A stretch of DNA of 64,000 nt. It comes from Micromonospora eburnea. Its GTDB lineage: Bacteria; Actinomycetota; Actinomycetes; Mycobacteriales; Micromonosporaceae. Where the stretch lies: contig NZ_FMHY01000002.1 of the NCBI RefSeq assembly GCF_900090225.1, positions 6,014,001 to 6,078,000 on the forward strand. The letters are read 5' to 3'. The notes under the pieces are model-generated. The model worked only from the letters and a program-made list of their open reading frames with translations. It did not search any database and was not told the origin of the DNA. A program made the position numbers and the translations under genes. Positions 39,595 to 49,228 of the stretch are shown piece after piece. Each line of letters begins with the position of its first letter. Positions within the stretch are counted from its first letter, which is position 1.

Positions 39595-40529
39595 ACTTCA
39601 CTTCCCGACGCGGCCAGCGCGTTGGCGCCGCCGACGATCTCACTGATCTCCTGGGTGATCCCGGCCTGGCGGGCCGAGTTCATCTCACGCGTGTACTTGT
39701 CGATCATCTCTTCGGCGTTGTCGGTGGCGCTCTTCATCGCCCGCCGCCGGGCCGCCGACTCGCTGGCCGCCGACTCCAACAACGCCGCGTAGATCCGCGT
39801 GTTGATGTACTTCGGCAGCAGCGCGTCGAGCAGCGCCTCCGCCTCCGGCTCGAACTCGTACGCCGGGAGCAGCCCCTGGGGGGCCTCCGACCGCGGCCGC
39901 TCGTCGACCTGCATCGGACCGATGATCCGGGTCACCGGCGTCTGGGTCATCAGAGACTTGAACTCGGTGTAGACGATGTGCAACTCGTCGATGCCGAGGA
40001 CGCCGTCCGCGCCCGGCCCGCCGTCCATGTCGTCCGCGCCGGCGGTGAACGCCTTGATCAGCGTCTCGCCCACCTCCCGAGCGTCGGAGAAGGACGGCTG
40101 CTCGGAGAAGCCGGTCCAGCTCGCCTCGATGTCCCGGTTACGGAACCGGTAGAAGGTCACGCCCTTGCGGCCGATGACGTAGAGCACCGGCTCCTTGCCC
40201 TCGCCTCGCAGCCGCGCGATCAGCGACTCCGCGGTCTTGATGGCGTTGGAGCTGTAACCACCGGCCAGGCCACGGTCGCTGGTGATCAGCAGGACGCCCG
40301 CCCGCCGCACCCGCTCACGCGGGGTGAGCAGCGGGTGGTCGATCCGCGCGTTGGAGGCCAGCGCCGTGAGCACCCCCGTGATGGCCTGGGCGTACGGCAG
40401 CGACGCCTCCACCCGGGCCTGGGCCTTGGCGATCCGGCTCGTCGCGACGAGCTCCATCGCCTTGGTGATCTTCTTCATCGACTTCGCCGAGCGGATCCGT
40501 TGACGAAGAACGCGAACCTGGGCGGCCAT
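39591..40529 (-). CDS. atpG: ATP synthase F1 gamma subunit
   Basis: 312-residue rotary shaft. N-terminal helix VLRQRIRSAKSMKKITKAMELVATSRI and C-terminal SATDNAEEMIDKYTREMNSARQAGITQEISEI form the coiled coil. A 15-20 residue insert (ADDMDGGPGADGVLG) in the Rossmann part is typical of actinobacteria, where it affects latency. ATG at 40529, two bases after the atpA stop. Confidence 0.96.
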   Translation of the reverse strand: MAAQVRVLRQRIRSAKSMKKITKAMELVATSRIAKAQARVEASLPYAQAITGVLTALASNARIDHPLLTPRERVRRAGVLLITSDRGLAGGYSSNAIKTAESLIARLRGEGKEPVLYVIGRKGVTFYRFRNRDIEASWTGFSEQPSFSDAREVGETLIKAFTAGADDMDGGPGADGVLGIDELHIVYTEFKSLMTQTPVTRIIGPMQVDERPRSEAPQGLLPAYEFEPEAEALLDALLPKYINTRIYAALLESAASESAARRRAMKSATDNAEEMIDKYTREMNSARQAGITQEISEIVGGANALAASGSEV

Positions 40530-40531
40530 CG

Positions 40532-42184
40532 TCAGCTCTCAGCCGGGCGGTCGGTCGCACCGTCGCGGAAGCGGGTCACCGTCTCGCGGTTCTCCTCGCC
40601 CTCCAGCGGCTTGGCCGGGGCCTCGTTGATCCGCACCTCGTCCTCCTTGCCCAGGAAGACCTGCTTGAACTCGGTGATGGCCGAGTCGAGCGAGCCGATG
40701 ATGTCATCGTCCCACTTGTTGTCGGCGATCGCGGCCAGGATGCCCGCGTGCTTGTGCCGGAGGTACTGCAGGAACTCCGACTCGAAGCGGCGGACCTCGC
40801 CGACCGGGATGTCGTCCAGCTTGCCCTCGGTGCCGGCCCAGACCGAGACGACCTGCTCCTGCACCGGGTACGGCGCGTAGTTCGACTGCTTGAGCAGCTC
40901 GACCAGGCGGGAACCGCGATCCAGCTGGGCGCGGGAGGCCTTGTCCAGGTCGGAGGCGAAGGCGGCGAACGCCTCCAGCTCGCGGTACTGGGCCAGGTTG
41001 AGCCGGAGCGAACCGGCGACCTTCCGCATCGGCTTCACCTGCGCGGCGCCACCGACCCGGGAGACCGAGGTGCCGACGTTGATGGCCGGCCGGACGCCCT
41101 GGTTGAACAGGTCGGTCTCCAGGAAGATCTGGCCGTCGGTGATGGAGATGACGTTGGTCGGGATGAACGCCGAGATGTCGTTCGCCTTGGTCTCGATGAT
41201 CGGCAGACCGGTCATCGAGCCGCCGCCCAGCTCGTCGGAGAGCTTGGCGCAGCGCTCCAGCAGCCGGGAGTGCAGGTAGAAGACGTCACCCGGGTACGCC
41301 TCGCGGCCCGGCGGGCGGCGCAGCAGCAGCGACACGGCCCGGTATGCCTCGGCCTGCTTGCTCAGGTCGTCGAAGACGATCAGGACGTGCTTGCCGCCGT
41401 ACATCCAGTGCTGGCCGATGGACGAGCCGGTGTACGGGGCGAGGTACTTGAAGCCGGCCGGGTCGGAGGCCGGGGAGGCGACGATGGTGGTGTATTCCAT
41501 CGCGCCCGCCTCCTCCAGCGTCCCCTTGATGGAGGCGATGGTGGAGGCCTTCTGGCCGACGGCGACGTAGATGCAGCGGACCTGCTTCGTCGGGTCGCCG
41601 GAGCGCCAGTTTTCCCGCTGGTTGAGGATGGCGTCCAGGGCGACCGTGGTCTTGCCGGTCTTCCGGTCACCGATGATCAGCTGGCGCTGGCCGCGGCCGA
41701 TCGGGGTCATGGCGTCAACGGCCTTGAGGCCGGTCTGCAGCGGCTCGAACACCGACTGGCGGGACATCACGTTCGGAGCCTGGAGCTCCAGCTCGCGGTA
41801 GCCCTCGTTCGGGATCTCGCCGAGGCCGTCGATCGGCTGGCCGAGCGCGTTGACCACGCGGCCGAGGAAGGCGTCGCCGACCGGGACCGAGAGCACCCGG
41901 CCGGTGCGCTTGACGCGCTGCCCCTCCTCGATACCGCCGAAGTCACCGAGGACGACGACACCGATCTCCCGGACGTCGAGGTTCAGCGCCACACCGAGCG
42001 TGCCGTCCTCGAACTCCAGGAGCTCGTTGGTCATGGTCGAGGGCAGACCCTCGACGTGGGCGATGCCGTCGCCGGCGTCGGCGACGGTGCCGACCTCCTC
42101 GCGGGAGACGTCGGCCGTGTAGGAGGAGACGTAGCGCTCAAGGGCGCCACGGATCTCCTCCGTCGAGATGGTCAGCTCGGCCAT
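40532..42184 (-). CDS. atpA: ATP synthase F1 alpha subunit
   Basis: 550 residues. Walker A GDRKTGKTTV, arginine-finger region SVSRVGGAAQ, and a long C-terminal extension after the normal end (about 515-550), a known actinobacterial feature that suppresses ATP hydrolysis. ATG at 42184; 86 bp separate it from atpH. Confidence 0.97.
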   Translation of the reverse strand: MAELTISTEEIRGALERYVSSYTADVSREEVGTVADAGDGIAHVEGLPSTMTNELLEFEDGTLGVALNLDVREIGVVVLGDFGGIEEGQRVKRTGRVLSVPVGDAFLGRVVNALGQPIDGLGEIPNEGYRELELQAPNVMSRQSVFEPLQTGLKAVDAMTPIGRGQRQLIIGDRKTGKTTVALDAILNQRENWRSGDPTKQVRCIYVAVGQKASTIASIKGTLEEAGAMEYTTIVASPASDPAGFKYLAPYTGSSIGQHWMYGGKHVLIVFDDLSKQAEAYRAVSLLLRRPPGREAYPGDVFYLHSRLLERCAKLSDELGGGSMTGLPIIETKANDISAFIPTNVISITDGQIFLETDLFNQGVRPAINVGTSVSRVGGAAQVKPMRKVAGSLRLNLAQYRELEAFAAFASDLDKASRAQLDRGSRLVELLKQSNYAPYPVQEQVVSVWAGTEGKLDDIPVGEVRRFESEFLQYLRHKHAGILAAIADNKWDDDIIGSLDSAITEFKQVFLGKEDEVRINEAPAKPLEGEENRETVTRFRDGATDRPAES

Positions 42185-42270
42185 CCTCTGCTTCCTTCAA
42201 GTATCAGGGGCCCGGGATACCTAGTACCGACCGGTCCGATGGCGTCGAATCAGGGCTACGGAGGCGCTGG

Positions 42271-43092
42271 TCAGCGCTTCGCGAGCGCGTTACGGGTCTC
42301 GTTGAGGCGGCGCAGGACGGTGCCGTCGTACAGGTCGGAGCCGACCCGCACGCTCACCCCACCGAGCACCTCGGGGTTGACCGTCTGCTTGACGGAAACC
42401 TCTCGACCGTACATCGCGGAGAGGCGGGCACCCAGGCGTCGCTCCTCCTCGTCACTCAGCGGGGCCGCCACGGTCACGTACGCGACCTGGCGGTCCCGCC
42501 GGTCGGCGGCCAGCTCGACCAGCCGGGTGAGCGCTCCGACGAAGGAGCGTCCCCCGAAGCCGGCCAGCGCGGCCTCGACGAGGCGGACGGTGACCGGTCG
42601 GGCCTTGCCGGCGAGCAGCTCACCGGCCAGCGTGGCCCGCCGCTCGGCCGGGGCCATCGGGTCGGAGAGCGCGTTGGACAGGTCCGCGGAGCCCGAGACG
42701 ACCTGCCCGAAGCGGAACAGCTCGTCCTCGACCTCGCCCAGCTCGCCGGCCTTGTCGGCGCTCGCCAGGAGCGCCTCGACACCCAGCCGCTCGGTGCCGT
42801 CGAGCAGTTCCGACGGTGCCGACCAACGGCCGGAGACCAGCGAGGTGAGCAGGTCGAGCGCGTCGCCGCCGACCTTGCCGGTCAGGATGCCCGTGAGCAG
42901 CCCGGCGCGGTCCTCACCCGAGCGGGCCGGGTCCGACAGCGCCCGGCGCAGCCGCGGCTCGCGCCGCAGCAGAGCGGCGACGGAGAGGATGTCGTCGGCG
43001 GTGGCGGCCACCGCCGACGGCTCCGCGCCGCGGACGTACGCGTCGAGACGCTCGGCCCCGACCTTGTACGACTCCCGGCTGGCGGCCTGCAT
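42271..43092 (-). CDS. atpH: ATP synthase delta subunit
   Basis: 273 residues, longer than the 180-residue standard because of an N-terminal half resembling a b-type extension, as in other actinobacteria; the OSCP-like core ends in VNPEVLGGVSVRVGSDLYDGTV. Forms the peripheral-stalk cap on F1. Start ATG shares one base with the atpF stop. Confidence 0.93.
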   Translation of the reverse strand: MQAASRESYKVGAERLDAYVRGAEPSAVAATADDILSVAALLRREPRLRRALSDPARSGEDRAGLLTGILTGKVGGDALDLLTSLVSGRWSAPSELLDGTERLGVEALLASADKAGELGEVEDELFRFGQVVSGSADLSNALSDPMAPAERRATLAGELLAGKARPVTVRLVEAALAGFGGRSFVGALTRLVELAADRRDRQVAYVTVAAPLSDEEERRLGARLSAMYGREVSVKQTVNPEVLGGVSVRVGSDLYDGTVLRRLNETRNALAKR

Positions 43093-43622
43093 CAGCGGGC
43101 CCCCGTGCTCTCGAGACCGCTCAGGAACCGGTCGACGGTGCCCTTGCGACGCGCCTCCTCGGCGAGCGATTCGCCGACGATCTTGCTGGCCAGGTCGACC
43201 GCGATGGTGCCGACCTCGGCCCGCAGCTCGCGGACGATGGTGGCCCGCTCGGCGACGAGCTGCTCCTTGCCGGCCGCGATGATCCGGTCGGATTCCTCCC
43301 TCGCCTTGGCGAGGATGTCCTGGCGGATGCCCTCGGCGTCGGCCCGGGCGTCGTCACGGATCTTGGCGGCGTCCGTCCGAGCCTCGGCCAGCTGTGCCCG
43401 GTACTGCTCGAGCAGCTGGTTGGCCTCGGCCTGGGCGGCCTCGGCGCGCTTGATGCCGCCCTCGATCGCGTCGACCCGGGCCTGGAACGTCTGCTCCATA
43501 CGCGGGAAGACGAACTTCATCAGCACGAAGCAGAGCACGATGAAGGCGATGCTACCGACCACGATCTCCTGCCAGATCGGCAGAATGGGGTTGTGTTCAG
43601 CAGCCTCGGCGAGGAAGTACAT
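43092..43622 (-). CDS. atpF: ATP synthase Fo b subunit
   Basis: 176 residues: one N-terminal membrane helix (about 15-40, EIVVGSIAFIVLCFVLMKFVF) and a long charged helix that forms the peripheral stalk. One-base overlap with atpH. Confidence 0.95.
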   Translation of the reverse strand: MYFLAEAAEHNPILPIWQEIVVGSIAFIVLCFVLMKFVFPRMEQTFQARVDAIEGGIKRAEAAQAEANQLLEQYRAQLAEARTDAAKIRDDARADAEGIRQDILAKAREESDRIIAAGKEQLVAERATIVRELRAEVGTIAVDLASKIVGESLAEEARRKGTVDRFLSGLESTGAR

Positions 43623-43650
43623 GGAAGGCCTCCCGATCAGAGGGACGGGA

Positions 43651-43887
43651 TCAGGCGGCGTTCCCGGCCCAGACGAAGCCGAAGGCGACGCCGAGCAGGG
43701 CCAGCGCCTCGATGACGGCGAAGCCGATCCAGACGTACGGCAGGGTCATCCGGGACGACTCCGGCTGGCGGGCCGTCGACTGGATGTAAGCCGAGAAGAC
43801 CAGGCCGACGCCGATGCCCGGGCCGATGGCGGCCAGACCGTAGCCGATGGCGGCGGTGCTGCCCGTTACCGCGGCGAGAACGTCCAT
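43651..43887 (-). CDS. atpE: ATP synthase Fo c subunit
   Basis: 78-residue two-helix proteolipid forming the rotor ring. Glycine-rich helix 1 (GYGLAAIGPGIGVGL), polar loop ARQPE and helix 2 with proton-binding Glu60 (AVIEALALLG). No sodium-binding Gln/Ser pattern, so proton-coupled. ATG at 43887 follows AGGAGG; an upstream in-frame ATG at 43911 overlaps that site and is rejected. Confidence 0.95.
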   Translation of the reverse strand: MDVLAAVTGSTAAIGYGLAAIGPGIGVGLVFSAYIQSTARQPESSRMTLPYVWIGFAVIEALALLGVAFGFVWAGNAA

Positions 43888-43954
43888 TGGTGTGTTCCTC
43901 CTGGTTATCACGCGTGACTGTCACGCGGGACGACAACGGTTGGTGAGAAGTGGA

Positions 43955-44752
43955 TCAGTGCTCTTCGGCGAGCGCGCCCTGCACGTAGCTGGCGGTCAGC
44001 ACGGTGAAGACGTAGGCCTGCAGACAGATGACCAGGAACTCGAGGAAGGTCAGCGCGACGGTCATCACCCAGGAGAGCACCGAGACCGGGCTCAACAACG
44101 CGGTGGCGTTGAGCATCGCGAAGCCGCCGAGCGTGAAGACCAGCAGGAGCATGTGTCCGGCGAACATGTTGGCGAACAGACGGACGGCCAGCGAGAAGGG
44201 CCGGACCAGGAACGTCGAGAACGCCTCGATCGGGATCAGCAGCGGCAGGATGTACCACGGCGCGGGCGGGATCAGCGCGTTCTTGAAGTACTTGCCGAAG
44301 CCGTGCTGCTTGATGCCCACCCAGTTGAAGAGCACATAGCTGATCAACGCGAGGAACGCCGGGAAGGCGATGTGCGAGTTCGGCGAGATCTGGAAGAACG
44401 GAACGATCGCGAAGAAGTTCGTCAGCAGGACGAAACAGAAGAGCGTGGTGAAGTACGGCGCGAACCGGACGCCCTGGTGCCCGATCATGTCGACCGCGAT
44501 GTTGTTCCGCACGAAGCCGTAGATCGACTCGGCGAACCACTGCTTCTTGGTCGGCACGAGCTGCGGGTTGCGGTAGCTGAGCAGGAAGAACAGGATCAGG
44601 ATCCCGACCGCCAGCCAGACCATGAACGTGATCTTGGTAAACCAGTACGAGTTGTGCGCACCCCAGGGCAGGATGCTGGGCAGGTAGAAGTCCTCCACGC
44701 TGGGAGGAAAGTTTGCCGCGCCCTGTGCAAGGACGTTCGCCTGTCCGAACAC
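43955..44752 (-). CDS. atpB: ATP synthase Fo a subunit
   Basis: 265-residue membrane stator with five to six helices. The essential Arg is in RPFSLAVRLFANMFAGH; the last helices contain LEFLVICLQAYVFTVLTASYV. Starts 11 bp after the AtpZ-like gene. Confidence 0.96.
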   Translation of the reverse strand: MFGQANVLAQGAANFPPSVEDFYLPSILPWGAHNSYWFTKITFMVWLAVGILILFFLLSYRNPQLVPTKKQWFAESIYGFVRNNIAVDMIGHQGVRFAPYFTTLFCFVLLTNFFAIVPFFQISPNSHIAFPAFLALISYVLFNWVGIKQHGFGKYFKNALIPPAPWYILPLLIPIEAFSTFLVRPFSLAVRLFANMFAGHMLLLVFTLGGFAMLNATALLSPVSVLSWVMTVALTFLEFLVICLQAYVFTVLTASYVQGALAEEH

Positions 44753-44763
44753 CGCGTCCCTTC

Positions 44764-45000
44764 CTATTGAGGCGTGCCGAGCTTGCGCACGACCAGGACG
44801 ATTCCCCCGGCCATGCCGAGCACGATCCCGATGCCCGTGGCGATGCCACTGGTATCAAGCCAACGGTCGACCAGCCAGCCGATGAACCCCCACACGAGCA
44901 TGCCCGCGATCAGATAGCTGAGCGCGGTCCAGCCCTGACCGGCACCGGACGGAACGTCGCCCGGGCCGCCAGCGCTGGGGGGTTTCTGGTCATCGGCCAT
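44764..45000 (-). CDS. AtpZ/AtpI-like small membrane protein
   Basis: 78 residues with two membrane helices (about 28-47 and 53-72) and GWLVDRWLDTSGIATGIGIVLG between and in them, the pattern of AtpZ/AtpI-type proteins encoded ahead of Fo genes and implicated in Fo assembly or Mg/Ca transport. ATG at 45000; an upstream in-frame start gives a non-conserved N-terminus. First gene of the block closely linked to atpB. Confidence 0.8.
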   Translation of the reverse strand: MADDQKPPSAGGPGDVPSGAGQGWTALSYLIAGMLVWGFIGWLVDRWLDTSGIATGIGIVLGMAGGIVLVVRKLGTPQ

Positions 45001-45051
45001 GACGGGGCGAACGATATCAGTCGAGAAGACGAGGCTGTGCCTCACCCCCCG

Positions 45052-45066
45052 CACAACCTGGTTGTG
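45052..45066. promoter_or_regulatory. Palindrome in the atp leader region
   Basis: CACAACCTGGTTGTG, perfect 6-bp arms around CTG, in the 195-bp gap between the AtpI gene and the AtpZ-like gene, about 50 bp before the start at 45000. It does not have the Rex order TTGTG...CACAA. Possible regulator site. Confidence 0.3.
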
Positions 45067-45195
45067 TGGGACACGGGAGGGCGAAGTCTTCTGGAGGCAC
45101 CGTACTCCCCTCCCGCCACTGAGAGAATGACCGATCGCGGACACACCGGCGCGCCGTCCGAAAGATGAGACGGCCCCGTCGATGCCCGGGGGCGG

Positions 45196-45627
45196 TCAGC
45201 GACCGGAGCGCCGGGCGTGGACGGTGGTCAGCCACCAGATGTGCACCCCGGTCCAGACCACCACGCCCGCCGCGATGCCCAGGCAGAGCGGGATCAGCCC
45301 CGCCCACCCCGTCGAGGCGACCAGCACCATCAGTGCCCCGAGCAGGCTCATCTTGGCGACGTAGACGCCGAGCCCGAAGGGCAGCACCAGCTGCGGGTCG
45401 CGGGCGTCGGCCCAGGCCAGCACGACCGTGGTGAGCGTGTAGCTGAGCGCGGTGACCGCGACGCCGAGCGCCGCGCCGAGCGCGCCGTCCGCGCCCCGGC
45501 TCACCCCGCCGACCACCGCCGCCGCCGCGGCCAGCACCACCGACGCGATCAGCAGCACCGGCAGGTGCCGCAGCCGCCAGCCACGGTCCGCGGTCGCCTC
45601 CGCCGCGCGCGCCCCAGGCTCAGCCAC
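45196..45627 (-). CDS. atpI: ATP synthase I (AtpI) family protein
   Basis: 143 residues with four membrane helices (about 22-42, 46-68, 85-103, 110-130), length and topology of the AtpI family that heads atp operons. Overlaps the glyA 3' end by eight bases. 195 bp separate it from the AtpZ-like gene, so the main promoter may be on either side. Confidence 0.75.
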   Translation of the reverse strand: MAEPGARAAEATADRGWRLRHLPVLLIASVVLAAAAAVVGGVSRGADGALGAALGVAVTALSYTLTTVVLAWADARDPQLVLPFGLGVYVAKMSLLGALMVLVASTGWAGLIPLCLGIAAGVVVWTGVHIWWLTTVHARRSGR

Positions 45628-46909
45628 GGGGGTACGCCGGGAAGGCGGTGACCAGCTCGGTCACGTCGGCGGCGATCCGGGTCAGCTCGTCGGCGCCCCC
45701 GGGGGCCGCCGGGTCGGTGCGGACCGCCCGGGCGATCAGCGTGGCGATCCGCCGCATCTCGCCCTCCCGCATGCCCTGGGTGGTGACGCTCGGGGTGCCC
45801 ACCCGCAAACCGGAGGCGACCATCGGCTTCTCCGGGTCGTACGGGATCGCGTTCTTGTTGAGCGTGATGCGCGCGGCGTCACAGCGCGCCTCCGCGTCCG
45901 CCCCGGTCACCCCGAGCGCACGCAGGTCGATCAGGGCCAGGTGGGTGTCGGTGCCACCGGAGACGGGCCGCATCTCCTCGGCGGCCAGCCCCTCGGCGAG
46001 CGCGCGGGCGTTGGTGATCACCTGGGCAGCGTACGCGCGGAACTCGGGTTGGGCCGCCTCGCGCAGCGCGACCGCCTTGGCCGCGACGGCGTGCATCAGC
46101 GGGCCGCCCTGGGTGAACGGGAAGACCGCCTTGTCGATCCGGGCGGCCAGCGCCTCCCGGCACAGGATCATGCCGCCGCGCGGGCCCCGCAGCACCTTGT
46201 GGGTGGTGGCGCAGACCACGTCGGCGTACGGCACCGGGGACGGGATCGCCCCACCGGCGACCAGCCCGATGAAGTGCGCCGCGTCCACCATCAGGTACGC
46301 ATCGACCTCGTCGGCGATCTCCCGGAACCGGGCGAAGTCGATCAGCCGCGGGTACGCCGTCGCACCGCAGATGATCATCTTGGGCCGGTGCGCCCGGGCC
46401 AGGTCGCGTACCTCGTCGTAGTCGATCAGCTCGGTGTCCGGGCGGACCCGGTAGCCGACCGCGTGGAACCACTTGCCGGAGAAGTTCACCCGGCTGCCGT
46501 GGGTGAGGTGGCCGCCGTGCGGCAGGTCCATCGCCAGCACGGTGTCCCCGGGCTGTACCAGCGCGGCGTACGCGGCCAGGTTCGCGCTGGCGCCCGAGTG
46601 CGGCTGGAGGTTGGCGTGCTCGGCGCCGAACAGTTCCTTCGCCCGGGCGATGCCGATCTCCTCGGCCCGGTCCACCTCGGCGCAGCCGCCGTAGTACCGC
46701 CGGCCCGGGTAGCCCTCGGCGTACTTGTTGGTCAGCGTGGAGCCGAGCGCGGCCAACACGGCCGGGGAGGTGAGGTTCTCGCTGGCAATCAGTTGCAACC
46801 CGCCGCGCAGCCGCGCCAACTCCCCCAGCACCACCCCGGCGATCTCCGGATCGACGGCGCTGAGCTGCTGGAAGTCCGGCCCCCAGAAGGCTTCCCTCAC
46901 GTTCTCCAC
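45620..46909 (-). CDS. glyA: Serine hydroxymethyltransferase
   Basis: PLP enzyme converting serine plus tetrahydrofolate to glycine plus methylene-THF. 429 residues: LIASENLTSPAVLAALGS, TNKYAEGYPGRRYYGG, HGGHLTHG, VDAAHFIGLVAGG and the PLP-lysine motif CATTHKVLRGPRGG. As I remember it, close to the second SHMT of Streptomyces located just before atpI. GTG at 46909 is used; no clean Shine-Dalgarno, and a GTG nine bases downstream or further upstream is possible. Confidence 0.92.
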   Translation of the reverse strand: MENVREAFWGPDFQQLSAVDPEIAGVVLGELARLRGGLQLIASENLTSPAVLAALGSTLTNKYAEGYPGRRYYGGCAEVDRAEEIGIARAKELFGAEHANLQPHSGASANLAAYAALVQPGDTVLAMDLPHGGHLTHGSRVNFSGKWFHAVGYRVRPDTELIDYDEVRDLARAHRPKMIICGATAYPRLIDFARFREIADEVDAYLMVDAAHFIGLVAGGAIPSPVPYADVVCATTHKVLRGPRGGMILCREALAARIDKAVFPFTQGGPLMHAVAAKAVALREAAQPEFRAYAAQVITNARALAEGLAAEEMRPVSGGTDTHLALIDLRALGVTGADAEARCDAARITLNKNAIPYDPEKPMVASGLRVGTPSVTTQGMREGEMRRIATLIARAVRTDPAAPGGADELTRIAADVTELVTAFPAYPRG

Positions 46910-46967
46910 AGCGAAGGAGTCTACGGAGCCGCCCACCGGTAGCCCTGCGAAGCCTCGGCACCCGGTC

Positions 46968-49079
46968 TCAGTTGCCGGTGCGGGGGCCGGTGCGCTGGAA
47001 GGCGACCGCCTGGCTGGGCGGGACGAAGTCCCGTACCGGCTGATCGCGCAGCGCGTACGACAGCACCTGGCCCACGGCGGCGATCTGCCGGGTCTGCACG
47101 CCGCCACCCACGGCGTCCCGGGGATCGTCCGGGTTCGCGGCGATGGTGGCGATGGCGAGCTGCGGGGTGAAGGCGACCACCGTCTCCGTCGCGTTCCGGT
47201 CCGAGCTGCCGGTCTTGCCGCCCAGCGGGCGACGGACCGCGCGCTGGAGCTCCTCGGCGGTGCCGCCGTCACAGCGCCGGTACATCGACTGGTCCCCGAC
47301 CGGGCAGCGGGACGCGTCCGCCGCCGCCCGGGCCACGTCGGTGTCGAGCACCTGCCGGCAGTCCGGGCCGCCGGCGGCGACCTTCCGGCCGGAGGAGTCG
47401 GCGATGGAGGTCACCGGAGTGGGCCGGCACCAGATCCCCTCGGCCGCCACCGTCGCGTACGCCCCGGCCAGGTCGAGTGGCGTGGTGTCGACGACGCCCA
47501 GGGTGAACGGCCCCCAGCTCTGCGCCCCCTCGCGGGCCAGCCGGGCGTCGTCGGGTGCGCGCAGCACGATGCCCAGCCGCTCGGCCATCTCCACCACCCG
47601 GTCCGCCCCCACCTGCTGGCTCAGCCAGGCGAAGTAGGTGTTCACCGACCGGCCGAAGGCGCTCCACATGGTCCGGGGGCCGTCCATCCAGTCCGGGTTG
47701 GCGTTGGACGGGCACCACCGGCCGCCGCAGCTGGCCGGCCCCGCGCCGGTCGCGTAGTTGCTGACGAACACGGATGGGGCGTCGTACTCGGTGGCCAGCG
47801 GCAGCCCGGACTCCAGCCCGGCCAGCAGGGTGAAGAGCTTGAAGGTCGAGCCGGCCTGGTAGCCGACGATCCCGCCGCCCCCGGCGACGAGCTGGTTGAC
47901 GGTGTTCGGGTAGTTCTCCTGCCCGTCCGGGTTCTCGGCGACGCTGTAGTTGCGGTTCACCGCCATGGCCAGCACCCGGCCGGTGCCGGGCTGCACCACG
48001 GCGGTCGGGGCGGCCCGCTGGTTGGTGACGGCGTAGATGCTCAGCACCTGCTCGATGGTCTTGGCCTGCACGTCGGGATCGAGCGAGGAGACGATCGACC
48101 AGCCGCCCCGGCGCAGCGTCCGCTGCCGCTCCTCCAGCGACTTCCCGAAGGCGGGCTGGGCGTTCCACCACTGGGTGAACCAGTCGCAGAAGAATCCCCA
48201 GTCGTTGTGCTCGGCCGGTACGGCGGCGCAGTCGTTCGGCGTGGTGCTGGGCCGCAGGTCCAGCTTCGTGGCCCTGGCCCGGTCGCGGTCGACGGGGTTG
48301 ATCTGCCCGGTCTCCACCATCCGGTCCAGCACGTACGTCCGGCGGGTCAGGGCGGCGTCGGCGTTTCCGTTGATCGGGTCGTCGCTGTCGGGCGAGCGGA
48401 CCAGCCCGGCCAGCAGCGCCGCCTGGGGCAGGGTCAGCTTCGCCGGGGTGGTGGAGAAGTAGCGCTTGCTGGCCGCGGCGATGCCGTACGCGCCGGCGCC
48501 GAAGTACGCGATGTTCAGGTAGCGGCTGAGGATCTCGTCCTTGCTCAGCTCGCGTTCCAGGGCCAGCGCGTACCGCATCTCCCGGATCTTGCGGCCCGCG
48601 GTGATCTCGGTCGCCTTCGCCCGCTGTTCCTCGGAGAGCCGGGGATCGCTGGCCAACGCGTTACGCACGTACTGCATGGTCAACGTGGAGGCGCCCTGCC
48701 GGGTGCCGCCGTCGCGGTTGGCGGTGAGGGCCCGCGCCACCCCGCGTACGTCGACGCCGTGGTGCTGGTAGAAGCGGACGTCCTCGGCGGCCACGATGGC
48801 CTGCCGCATCACCGGCGCCACCTCGCTGACCGGCACGTCCACCCGGTCCTCGACATAGAACGAGGTGATCAGGGTGCGGCCGTCGTTGGCGTAGAGGTTG
48901 GAACGCTGGGCCGGCTGCGGCGCGCGCAGCGACTCCGGCAGCTCGGCGTAGGGCATCAGCCCCTTGAAGCCGACCCCGAACACCAGCGCGGCCGGCAGCG
49001 CGGCCGCGGCCAGGGTCAGCCCGGCGAGCACGCCGGCGAGCAGGACGGTGAACAGCTTGTTGAGATGGGCCCGGTTCAT
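46968..49079 (-). CDS. Bifunctional class A penicillin-binding protein
   Basis: 703-residue peptidoglycan synthase. N-terminal anchor (about 8-38), GT51 glycosyltransferase (about 60-240) with catalytic Glu99 in EDVRFYQHHG and GASTLTMQYVRN, and a transpeptidase domain with STFK at 411-414 (nucleophile Ser411), SVN at 478-480 and KTGS at 622-625. ATG at 49079 follows GGGGAGAG. Unlike many actinobacterial homologues it lacks a long C-terminal PASTA or Pro-rich tail. Probably active in elongation; faces the same direction as glyA. Confidence 0.95.
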   Translation of the reverse strand: MNRAHLNKLFTVLLAGVLAGLTLAAAALPAALVFGVGFKGLMPYAELPESLRAPQPAQRSNLYANDGRTLITSFYVEDRVDVPVSEVAPVMRQAIVAAEDVRFYQHHGVDVRGVARALTANRDGGTRQGASTLTMQYVRNALASDPRLSEEQRAKATEITAGRKIREMRYALALERELSKDEILSRYLNIAYFGAGAYGIAAASKRYFSTTPAKLTLPQAALLAGLVRSPDSDDPINGNADAALTRRTYVLDRMVETGQINPVDRDRARATKLDLRPSTTPNDCAAVPAEHNDWGFFCDWFTQWWNAQPAFGKSLEERQRTLRRGGWSIVSSLDPDVQAKTIEQVLSIYAVTNQRAAPTAVVQPGTGRVLAMAVNRNYSVAENPDGQENYPNTVNQLVAGGGGIVGYQAGSTFKLFTLLAGLESGLPLATEYDAPSVFVSNYATGAGPASCGGRWCPSNANPDWMDGPRTMWSAFGRSVNTYFAWLSQQVGADRVVEMAERLGIVLRAPDDARLAREGAQSWGPFTLGVVDTTPLDLAGAYATVAAEGIWCRPTPVTSIADSSGRKVAAGGPDCRQVLDTDVARAAADASRCPVGDQSMYRRCDGGTAEELQRAVRRPLGGKTGSSDRNATETVVAFTPQLAIATIAANPDDPRDAVGGGVQTRQIAAVGQVLSYALRDQPVRDFVPPSQAVAFQRTGPRTGN

Positions 49080-49228
49080 CAGCTCTCCCCGCAGGAGCCG
49101 GCGGTACGAGACCCGTTCAGAATGACCGGAATCCGGCCTTACACCGCCACCTTCTCCCAAAGCCGCAGAAATTTCGCGAGGAAGGATGAACCTGGACAGA
49201 ACTCCCTACGGGCGAACCTTCCGGAGAC

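Noticed and set aside
45052..45066. Rex operator at the atp operon
   Set aside because: Rex sites read TTGTGA-N6-TCACAA; here CACAAC precedes GTTGTG, the reverse arrangement.
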